The translations under genes and the position numbers were made by a program. 64,000 nucleotides of DNA. Source: Carthagonibacter sp032251515 (GTDB lineage: Bacteria; Gemmatimonadota; Gemmatimonadetes; Palauibacterales; Palauibacteraceae). Every line of letters begins with the position of its first letter. Within the stretch, counting starts at the first letter, position 1. The notes beneath the pieces are model-generated. The model made no database searches, was not told where the DNA came from, and saw only the letters and a list, made by a program, of their open reading frames with translations. The DNA is taken from assembly GCA_032251515.1 (NCBI GenBank), contig JAVVDU010000008.1:16758-80757 (forward strand). The letters run 5' to 3'. Below are positions 57,693 to 64,000 of the stretch, piece after piece.

Positions 57693-59924
57693 ATGGGGTC
57701 GGAGTCGGGCAAGCATCCGGAAGACAACGGCGCCCCCTCCCCGGTGCGGCGCGCGGTCGGCCTCGTGCGCGGCTGGCGTCCGTCGCGGCGGGCGTGGGGC
57801 TGGGCCGCGGCCGGCCTGGTCGCCGCCGGGGCGGCGGGAGCCGGGTTCGCGTGGGGCGCCTGGTCGCACATCTGCGCCGACTGCCCGTCGATCGCCCAGA
57901 TCTACGCCTTCGAGCCGAAGGAGGCGACGCGGGTATACGCGGCCGACGGCACCCTCCTGCGCGAGTTCGCGGTGGAGCGCCGCACCGCGGTCCCGTTCGC
58001 GCGCATCCCGCGGCACGTGGTCGATGCGTTCATCGCGGTGGAAGACCGCCGCTTTCTCGAGCACGAGGGGATCGACATCCCGCGGACCGTGCGGGCGGCG
58101 CTCGAGTTCGCGGTGGCCGGATACGACGCGGCGGGCGCCAGCACGATCACGCAGCAGCTGGCGGGAAACATGTTCCGTCAGACGGTGAACCGGCAGGTCA
58201 TCTCGGTGCGCCGCAAGCTGCGCGAGATGCAGGTGGCCCGGTCCCTCGAGCGGGCCTTCACGAAGGAGGAGATCCTCGAGGCCTACCTGAACCAGATCAA
58301 CTTCGACGGCGTCTACGGCGTCGAGAACGCCGCCCGCCACTACTTCGGCAGGGGCGTGGAGGACCTGAACCTCCCGGAGGCCGCCACCCTGGCCGCGATC
58401 CCCAAGAACCCGGGGCGGTACTCGCCGCTGAAGCACCCGGAGCAGGCCCTGGCCCGCCGCAACCTCGTGCTCGAACTGATGGAGCGGCAGGGACGGATCG
58501 GCCCGGAGGCGGCCGCCGCCGCCCGCGCCTATCCCCTCCTCCTGCGGGCGCGCGACCGGGACGGCCCGCTCGCCCCGTACTTCGTGGAGTGGGTGCGGCG
58601 CATCCTCATCGAGCGCTACGGGACCCGGATCTACGAGGACGGGCTCCGGATCTACACGAGTCTCGATCCCGTCCTGCAGGCGGCGGCCGACAGCGCGCTG
58701 CGGGAGCAGATGGCGTGGATCGAGTCACAGCCGGGCTACCGCGCGCCCACCTACGAGGAAACCCGCGCCTGGCCCGAGGACCGGCTGGCGGGACCGAACA
58801 TGCCCTACGTCCAGGGGATGTTCGTGGCCGTCGACCCGACCGACGGCGACGTGCTGGCCTACGTGGGGGGGCGCGACTTCGAGGACTCGGAGTTCGACCG
58901 CGCGCTGCAGGCGCGGCGGCAGGCCGGCTCCGCGTTCAAGCCGTTCGTCTACGCCGCCGCCCTCGCGTCGGGGATTCCCGCCTCCGAGGTGATCTTCGAC
59001 ACCCCCGTGGAATTCCCCCAGCCGGACAGCACGATCTGGTCGCCGAGCAACTTCACGAACGACTTCCGCGGCCCGATGACCCTGCGGGACGCCCTCACCC
59101 AGTCCGTGAACGTGGTCGCGGTGAAGCTCGGACAGCGCGTGGGGATCGAGAGCGTGGCCCAGTACGCCCACCGCATGGGGATCACGACACCGATCGACCG
59201 TGTCCCGTCCACCGCGATCGGATCGGCGTCGGTCCGGCCGCTCGAGCTCGTCGAGGCCTACACGACGTTCGCGAACCTGGGGGTGCGCGTCTCGCCGCGG
59301 CCGATCCTGCGGGTGGAGAACTCGGCCGGCGAGGTGATCTGGGAGCCGCCCGTGGAGCGCGAGGAGGTCCTGGACGAGCGGACGAGCTACATCCTCGTGT
59401 CGATGATGCGGGACGTGGTGGACCGCGGGTCGGGCATCCGGGTGCGGGCGCTGGGCGTGCCGCGCGACATCCCGGTGGCCGGGAAGACCGGCACCACGAA
59501 CGAGCTGACGAACGCATGGTTCCTCGGGTTCACGCCCGACATCGTCACCGCGGCCTGGGTGGGCTTCGACCTGCCGGCCCGGATCCGCCGCGATGCCCAG
59601 GGCGGACGCGACGCCGCGCCGATGAACGCCAGGGTCCTGAAGTCCTACTACGCCCGGCACCCCGCGCCGCGGCCGTGGCTGGAGCCGGACGGGATCGTGG
59701 ACCGGCTGGTGGACCGCACCACGGGTCTCCTGGCCAACGAGTGGTGCCCGCCCGAGCTCGTGTACCGGGAGGTGTACATCGCCGGCACGGAGCCGCGCGA
59801 GTCGTGCGACGTGCACGGGGCGTGGGGCGCCCGCGAGCCCCGCGACGACTTGCTCCCCGGGGAGCCGCCGGAGGAGCCGGCCGACAGCGGGGACGTCCCG
59901 ATCGGCGAGACGTTCGAGTTCTGA
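57693..59924 (+). CDS. Class A penicillin-binding protein (PBP1A-type)
   Basis: A 743-residue bifunctional peptidoglycan synthase, anchored by one N-terminal helix (about residues 30-52). The glycosyltransferase (GT51) domain has AVEDRRFLEHEGIDIP (catalytic Glu), ASTITQQLAGN, KEEILEAYLNQINF and YFGRGVEDLNLPEAATLAAIPKNP. The transpeptidase domain has the active SxxK in GSAFKPF, SVN and KTGTTNE. Length is somewhat short of E. coli PBP1a, without a large C-terminal extension. AAGGA lies 7 bp before the ATG. It is convergent with the pyrimidine phosphorylase gene; mltG, another peptidoglycan enzyme, lies 2.4 kb downstream. Confidence 0.93.
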   Translation: MGSESGKHPEDNGAPSPVRRAVGLVRGWRPSRRAWGWAAAGLVAAGAAGAGFAWGAWSHICADCPSIAQIYAFEPKEATRVYAADGTLLREFAVERRTAVPFARIPRHVVDAFIAVEDRRFLEHEGIDIPRTVRAALEFAVAGYDAAGASTITQQLAGNMFRQTVNRQVISVRRKLREMQVARSLERAFTKEEILEAYLNQINFDGVYGVENAARHYFGRGVEDLNLPEAATLAAIPKNPGRYSPLKHPEQALARRNLVLELMERQGRIGPEAAAAARAYPLLLRARDRDGPLAPYFVEWVRRILIERYGTRIYEDGLRIYTSLDPVLQAAADSALREQMAWIESQPGYRAPTYEETRAWPEDRLAGPNMPYVQGMFVAVDPTDGDVLAYVGGRDFEDSEFDRALQARRQAGSAFKPFVYAAALASGIPASEVIFDTPVEFPQPDSTIWSPSNFTNDFRGPMTLRDALTQSVNVVAVKLGQRVGIESVAQYAHRMGITTPIDRVPSTAIGSASVRPLELVEAYTTFANLGVRVSPRPILRVENSAGEVIWEPPVEREEVLDERTSYILVSMMRDVVDRGSGIRVRALGVPRDIPVAGKTGTTNELTNAWFLGFTPDIVTAAWVGFDLPARIRRDAQGGRDAAPMNARVLKSYYARHPAPRPWLEPDGIVDRLVDRTTGLLANEWCPPELVYREVYIAGTEPRESCDVHGAWGAREPRDDLLPGEPPEEPADSGDVPIGETFEF

Positions 59925-59945
59925 CCCGAGGGGCGCCGCCCGCGG

Positions 59946-61307
59946 TCAGATCTCCTCGACGCGGGCCGATCCGCCGCTCGCGTCCCCCGATTCCGTTCCC
60001 AGCCGGCGCCACACGAGAGGCGCTCCGGGAGCCGCGGGTTCGCCGGCCGGGTCGATCTTCAGGGCGGCCCCGACCCGGGCCGCCGCGCGCCGCGCCGCCG
60101 CGTCGTCCGCGGCGTGGATGCGCACGACGGGCTCTCCCTGCGCCACGGCGCTGCCCGGACGGACCAGGATCTCGAAGCCCACCGACGGGTCCACGGCGTC
60201 CTCCGCCCGCGCCCGGCCGGCGCCCAGCTCCACCGCCGCCCACCCCACGGTTCGCGCGTCCAGCCCGGCCAGGAGCCCCGCCGCGGGCGCCTCCACGTCG
60301 AGGCGCACCGGCGCGGCCGGCAGCCGGTCCGGATCGTCGACGATGCGCGGATCGCCCCCCTGGCGCGCGACGAGCCGCCCGAAGCGCTCCAGCGCCCTGC
60401 CCGAGTCGAGGAGTGCGGCGAGCTCCGCCTCGGCCTCGGTGGCCGAGCCCGCGTGTCCGGCCGCCGCCATCGCCTCCCCGGCCAGCGCCAGGGTCACTTC
60501 GCGGAGATCGGACGGGCCCTCGCCCCGGAGACAGTCGAGCGACTCGCGGACCTCGAGGGCGTTGCCCACCGTCCGGCCGAGCGGGGCATCCATCGCCGTG
60601 AGCACCGCGCGGGCGGGAAGCCCGAACTCGCCCGCCAGGTCCACCAGCACTCGGGCGAGGCGGACGGCGTCCTCCCGGTCGGGCAGGAACGCGCCGCGGC
60701 CGAACTTCACGTCCAGGACGAGGGCCGAGATCCCCTCGGCCACCTTCTTGGAGACGATGCTCGCGGCGATGAGTGGAATGGACGGCACCGTGCCGGTCAC
60801 GTCCCGCAGGGCGTACAGGCGCCCGTCCAGCGGCGCGATCTCCGGTGTCTGCCCGATCATGGCGCAGCCGACGTCCCCCAGCACGGCCGCGAACTCCTCC
60901 AGGGAGAGGTCCGTCCGGAAGCCCGGGATCGACTCCAGCTTGTCGAGGGTGCCGCCGGTGTGGCCGAGGCCCCGCCCGGACATCATCGGGACGCGCAGGC
61001 CCGCCTCGGCCAGCAGGGGCGCCAGGACGAGGGAGACCTTGTCCCCGACGCCCCCCGTGGAATGCTTGTCCACCGCGGGAGGGCCGCCGTCGGCGAAGTC
61101 GAGCCGGCGTCCCGAGCCGATGATCGCGCCCGTGAGGGCCGTCAACTCCCCGGTGGACAACCCGCGATAGAAGACGGCCATGAGGAAGGCCGACATCTGG
61201 TAGTCCGCGACGTCCCCGCGCAGGTAGGCGTCGAGGAAGGCGCACAGCTCCTGCGAAGCGAGGGCGGCGCCGTCCCGCTTCCGCTCGATGACCTCTACGG
61301 GCAGCAT
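59946..61307 (-). CDS. Pyrimidine-nucleoside / thymidine phosphorylase
   Basis: A 453-residue enzyme that splits pyrimidine nucleosides with phosphate in salvage. Signatures: RGDVADYQMSAFLMAVFYRGLS, VDKHSTGGVGDKVSLVLAPLLA (phosphate site), SGRGLGHTGGTLDKLESIPGF (the family signature) and LVLDVKFGRGAF (the Lys-bearing substrate site). A C-terminal biotin/lipoyl-like domain (about 350-440) ends the protein. DeoA and Pdp cannot be told apart without alignment. The gene is followed on the minus strand by nothing; its start is 3 bp from the YtxH-like stop. Confidence 0.93.
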   Translation of the reverse strand: MLPVEVIERKRDGAALASQELCAFLDAYLRGDVADYQMSAFLMAVFYRGLSTGELTALTGAIIGSGRRLDFADGGPPAVDKHSTGGVGDKVSLVLAPLLAEAGLRVPMMSGRGLGHTGGTLDKLESIPGFRTDLSLEEFAAVLGDVGCAMIGQTPEIAPLDGRLYALRDVTGTVPSIPLIAASIVSKKVAEGISALVLDVKFGRGAFLPDREDAVRLARVLVDLAGEFGLPARAVLTAMDAPLGRTVGNALEVRESLDCLRGEGPSDLREVTLALAGEAMAAAGHAGSATEAEAELAALLDSGRALERFGRLVARQGGDPRIVDDPDRLPAAPVRLDVEAPAAGLLAGLDARTVGWAAVELGAGRARAEDAVDPSVGFEILVRPGSAVAQGEPVVRIHAADDAAARRAAARVGAALKIDPAGEPAAPGAPLVWRRLGTESGDASGGSARVEEI

Positions 61308-61310
61308 GCG

Positions 61311-61643
61311 TCAGCGGCGGATCCGCTCCCGTCCCTTCTCCACGGCCTCCGACAGCCGGTCCCCCGTCCGGTCGGCCCGCCGGCGCACATCCTCCGCCCG
61401 CCGCCGCACGTCTTTCCGGGTACGGCTCGCGAGTCGCCGCGCGTCGTCCCGCACGTCATCCAGCGCGTCACGGGCATCGTCCGTGAGGTCCTCGGCCCGG
61501 CGCGCCAGCTGGCGGCGGGTCCGCTCGCCGCTCTGCGGCGCCAGCAGCAGCGCCGCACCCGTGCCGATGAGCGCCCCGAGCGTGAGTCCGGCCAGGAAGC
61601 TCAGCGCGTCGCTGTATTCGGACCTGTAGTCTCCGTCTTCCAT
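61311..61643 (-). CDS. YtxH-like small membrane protein
   Basis: A 110-residue protein. One membrane helix with a Gly-rich face (FLAGLTLGALIGTGAALLLAPQSGERTR, about residues 13-35) is followed by a long, charged, Arg/Asp-rich helix to the end. The LLLAPQSGERTRRQL segment is the hallmark of YtxH-like proteins, a general-stress family with unknown mechanism. ATG 61643 is used. It is the first gene before the pyrimidine phosphorylase (3 bp spacing). Confidence 0.85.
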   Translation of the reverse strand: MEDGDYRSEYSDALSFLAGLTLGALIGTGAALLLAPQSGERTRRQLARRAEDLTDDARDALDDVRDDARRLASRTRKDVRRRAEDVRRRADRTGDRLSEAVEKGRERIRR

Positions 61644-61817
61644 GGGTTTCCCTCCCCTGCTCGCGTGGACCACCGCGCCGGGGACGCCCCCCCGCGCCGG
61701 ACCCACCTTCCGCCCGTCTCAATCTGCGCGACCGGCGACGGGAAGCCAAGCGGAGGAGACTCGCATCCGGTTCCCCGGGGCCCGGCCCCCGGCTATTGTT
61801 GCGGAGCGACGAACCCG

Positions 61818-61842
61818 CGGCCCGCCCCCGAGGCGCGGGCCG
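61818..61842. other. Hairpin upstream of ruvX
   Basis: An 8-bp perfect stem (CGGCCCGC/GCGGGCCG) with a 9-nt loop ends 26 bp before the ruvX ATG, in the divergent region between the YtxH-like gene and ruvX. Confidence 0.35.
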
Positions 61843-61868
61843 TTCCCGCTTCCCGGAGCTCCGAACGG

Positions 61869-62306
61869 ATGAAGGCCCCTGCAGGCCGCGTGGCCGCTGT
61901 GGACTACGGCAGACGGAGGATCGGAGTCGCGCTGTCCGACCCCGGCCGCGTCCTCGCCCTGCCGCACGCCACGATCGCGAACCGGCCGCCGGAGACGGAG
62001 CCGCCGGCCGAGTTGCTGGCCGTCCTGCAGGAGGCGGAAGCCGTGGAGATCGTCATCGGCATCCCGTTCCACATGGATGGACGCGAGGGCGACATGGCCG
62101 CCGAGGCGCGGGCGTTCGGGCGCCAGCTGGCCGAGCGCTCGGGCCTGCCGGTGCACGAGCGGGACGAGCGGCTCTCGTCGGCCGAGGCGGCCCGCCGTCT
62201 CCGCGAGGCGGCGCTGCCGCGACGGCGGCGCGAGGAGAAGGGGCGCCTGGACCGGCTCGCGGCCGCGGTGCTCCTGGAGGACTTCCTGGCGGAGCACGGA
62301 AGATGA
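61869..62306 (+). CDS. ruvX: Holliday-junction resolvase-like protein RuvX/YqgF
   Basis: A 145-residue RNase H-fold protein; family members resolve Holliday junctions or process pre-16S rRNA. AAVDYGRRRIGVALSDP holds the first catalytic Asp, VIGIPFHMDGREG the middle motif, HERDERLSSAEAARRL the Glu, and the C-terminal KGRLDRLAAAVLLEDFL the last Asp. The ATG follows a weak GGAGC site. The stop overlaps the mltG start as ATGA; ruvX-mltG pairs are common in bacteria. Confidence 0.92.
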   Translation: MKAPAGRVAAVDYGRRRIGVALSDPGRVLALPHATIANRPPETEPPAELLAVLQEAEAVEIVIGIPFHMDGREGDMAAEARAFGRQLAERSGLPVHERDERLSSAEAARRLREAALPRRRREEKGRLDRLAAAVLLEDFLAEHGR

Positions 62307-63295
62307 GCTGGAGCCGGGCCGCGCGGACGGCGGTCCTGGCCGCGGGCCTCGCCCTGGCCGGCGCGGCGTGCGGGGAGCCGCCTCCCCGGGACGAGGTGGA
62401 GGTGGTCGTTCCCGACGGGGCGAGCACGCGCGACATCGCCCGGATCCTCTCCGAGGCCGGCCTCGTCCGCTTCCCGCGGCTGTTCGCGTGGGCGGCCCGC
62501 CTCTCGGGACAGGATTCGGTCCTCAAGTCGGGCCGTTACCGGTTGGCCGAGGACGCCTCCTGGTTCGAGATGCTCGAGGCCCTGGAGCGGGGGGTCGTCG
62601 TCACCGTGCCGCTGACGATCCCCGAGGGGTTCGGCACCCGCGACATCGCGGCGCGGGTGGCCGCCTTCGCGGGCGTGCCGGCGGACTCGGTCCTCGCGCT
62701 GACGCGCGCCCCGGAGCTGGCCCGCGAGCTGGGCGTCCCGGGGCCCACCCTGGAGGGGTACCTGTTCCCGGACACCTACCGGTTCGCCGAATCCCTGGCG
62801 CCCCGGACGATCCTCGCGGCGATGGTCGAGCGGTACCGCTCCTTCTGGACGGAGGAGCGGCGCGCCCGTCTCGACTCGCTGGAGATCTCGGAGCGCGAGC
62901 TCGTCACCCTGGCGAGCATCGTCGAAGCCGAGGCGCGCGTCCCCGGCGAGCGCCCGGTGATCGCGGGAGTCTACTGGAACCGGCTGCGGCGGGGCATGCT
63001 CCTGCAGGCCGACCCGACCGTCCAGTTCGCCCTGGGGGAGCGGAAGGAGCGCCTCCTGTACCGCGACATCGACTCGGTGGCCGATCACCCGTACAACACG
63101 TACACGCAGCCCGGGCTCCCGCCGGGCCCGATCGCCTCGCCCGGGGCGGCAGCGCTCGTGGCGACCCTCGAGCCGGCCGACGTGCCCTTCCTGTTCTTCG
63201 TGGCCCGGCCCGACGGCTCGCACGTGTTCACGACCACGGCCCGGGAGCACGTGAACGCCAAGAACCGGATCCGGGCGGAACGGAACCAGCGGTGA
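62303..63295 (+). CDS. mltG: Endolytic murein transglycosylase MltG
   Basis: A 330-residue YceG-like enzyme that cuts growing glycan strands and sets their length. An N-terminal signal/anchor (about residues 8-25, with AGAAC lipobox-like) is followed by a LysM-like region (VEVVVPDGASTRDIARILSEAGLV) and the catalytic domain: ASIVEAEARVPGERPVIAGVYWNRL (catalytic Glu), LQADPTVQFALG and YNTYTQPGLPPGPIASPG. It overlaps ruvX and thiE by 4 bp each. The lipobox would make it an inner-membrane lipoprotein, while most MltG have a plain helix. Confidence 0.93.
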   Translation: MSWSRAARTAVLAAGLALAGAACGEPPPRDEVEVVVPDGASTRDIARILSEAGLVRFPRLFAWAARLSGQDSVLKSGRYRLAEDASWFEMLEALERGVVVTVPLTIPEGFGTRDIAARVAAFAGVPADSVLALTRAPELARELGVPGPTLEGYLFPDTYRFAESLAPRTILAAMVERYRSFWTEERRARLDSLEISERELVTLASIVEAEARVPGERPVIAGVYWNRLRRGMLLQADPTVQFALGERKERLLYRDIDSVADHPYNTYTQPGLPPGPIASPGAAALVATLEPADVPFLFFVARPDGSHVFTTTAREHVNAKNRIRAERNQR

Positions 63296-63978
63296 CGACG
63301 GGGGAGAGGCCGGGAAAGAGGGCGGCCGGTGCCGGCGGACTCGCCCGGCGGCTGCGGCTCGTCGTGCTGACCCGGCCCCGGCCCGCGTGCGGCCGGCCGC
63401 TCGAGGCCGTCGTGCGTGCCTGCGTCGAGGCGGGGGCCACGGCGGTGCAGCTGCGCGACAAGGAGGCGGACGCCGCGGACCTGTACCGCACGGCCCGGCG
63501 GATCGTGCCGTTGGTCGAGGCGGCGGGCGCCCTCCTGTTCGTGAACGACCGGTTCGACGTGGCGCTGGCCGCCGGAGCGCACGGGGTGCACCTCGGGCCC
63601 GCGGACCTGCCGGTGGCGGCGGTCCGCGCGGCCGTGCCGCCGGGCTTCCTGATCGGCGCGTCGACGGATGACCCGCAGGAGGCGCGCTCGCTCGCCGCGG
63701 CCGGCGCCGACTACCTGGGGGTGGGGGCCGTGTACGGCACCCGGTCCAAGCCGGGACTGGCCGACGAGGCGATCGGCCCGGCCCGCGTCGCGGCGGTCCG
63801 TGCCGCGGCGGGGGTTCCGTGCGTCGGGATCGGCGGCATCACGGCCCGGAACGCCGGCGAGGTGTTCGCCGCGGCCGACGGGGTCGCCGTGCTCTCGGCC
63901 GTCATGTCCGCCCCCGACCCGGCTGCCGCGGTCCGCGCGGTCCTCGCCGTCCGGGCGTCGCGGTCGGTGTCGGGATGA
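63292..63978 (+). CDS. thiE: Thiamine-phosphate synthase
   Basis: A 228-residue TIM-barrel enzyme that joins the thiazole and pyrimidine halves of thiamine. Signatures: GATAVQLRDKEADAADL, LLFVNDRFDVALAAGAHGVHLGPADLPV, IGASTDDPQEARSLAAAGADYLGVGAVYGTRSKPG (phosphate loop) and GVPCVGIGGITARNAGEV. It starts at GTG 63292 (GTGA overlap with mltG), with about 20 extra Arg/Gly-rich residues before the barrel. The stop lies 22 bp from the window edge. TenI-type proteins are related, but the intact phosphate and metal residues support ThiE. Confidence 0.92.
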   Translation: MTTGERPGKRAAGAGGLARRLRLVVLTRPRPACGRPLEAVVRACVEAGATAVQLRDKEADAADLYRTARRIVPLVEAAGALLFVNDRFDVALAAGAHGVHLGPADLPVAAVRAAVPPGFLIGASTDDPQEARSLAAAGADYLGVGAVYGTRSKPGLADEAIGPARVAAVRAAAGVPCVGIGGITARNAGEVFAAADGVAVLSAVMSAPDPAAAVRAVLAVRASRSVSG

Positions 63979-64000
63979 GAAACGCCCCGCGGGCCTCGTG

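Noticed and set aside
1..64000. Mobile elements, CRISPR arrays, prophage or defence islands
   Set aside because: No transposase, integrase, direct-repeat/spacer array or defence gene was seen. The tRNA-Arg has no integrase beside it and no duplicated 3' end was noticed.

Overview
The window is about 70% G+C, gene-dense (only one intergenic stretch over 300 bp) and carries no insertion sequence, prophage, CRISPR array or rRNA that I could see. The gene content points to a Gram-negative bacterium of the FCB side of the tree, most likely Gemmatimonadota. The reasons are large carboxypeptidase-regulatory-like/TonB-dependent outer-membrane proteins, a PorV-type outer-membrane protein beside a very large secreted protein with a type IX-like C-terminal domain, a GWxTD-domain protein, an Rnf complex, many exported peptidases, and frequent GTG/TTG starts. 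This placement is inference. Rnf, an NhaC-type antiporter and a cation:dicarboxylate symporter would fit a sodium-rich, for example marine, habitat.

Layout. 0-4.5 kb: an rnfCDGEA operon (rnfC cut by the window edge), followed by two small cysteine-rich proteins instead of rnfB, and a membrane/coiled-coil protein, closed by a terminator hairpin. 4.6-9.8 kb: a large TonB-dependent receptor and an M1 aminopeptidase. 9.9-13.6 kb: a Tat-exported glycosylasparaginase-like hydrolase on the minus strand, then OtsA and an aldo/keto reductase. 13.7-15.6 kb: a minus-strand copper-handling operon (two Sco-like proteins and PCuAC). 15.8-17.5 kb: an M28 peptidase and tRNA-Arg(UCG). 17.6-24.1 kb: minus-strand genes for a glutaryl-CoA-type dehydrogenase, an NAD-isocitrate dehydrogenase-like enzyme, a lipoprotein, a glycerophosphodiesterase, a beta-barrel protein and a sugar nucleotidyltransferase. 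24.2-28.6 kb: a small unknown protein, a dicarboxylate symporter, a lipoprotein and a DUF445 protein.

28.7-34.5 kb is a long, partly overlapping leftward operon (queD, folE, a zinc-ribbon/methyltransferase-like protein, small membrane and TPR proteins, acyl-CoA synthetase, cutA, TPR protein). It is preceded by an unusual structured leader ending in the only U-tract terminator seen in the window. 34.8-36.2 kb: NhaC-type antiporter. 36.3-43.8 kb: a leftward cluster from folK through a lipoprotein metallopeptidase, aroB, an acyl-CoA synthetase-like protein and a NYN-LOTUS RNA-binding/nuclease-like protein to a 3-methyladenine glycosylase. 43.9-55.9 kb: five leftward outer-membrane/exported proteins (Ig-domain lipoprotein, GWxTD protein, PorV-like, 1343-residue type IX-like cargo, TonB receptor). 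The receptor lies behind a good sigma-70-type promoter with a roughly 385-nt leader. 56.4-64 kb: tyrS, PBP1A, pyrimidine-nucleoside phosphorylase, a YtxH-like protein, and the plus-strand string ruvX-mltG-thiE.

The points I rate highest are the structured leader before queD-folE, the Cys-rich small proteins in place of rnfB, the type IX-like outer-membrane cluster, the NYN-LOTUS protein, and two genes whose conserved N-termini can only be reached from non-standard start codons (AUC and CUG).
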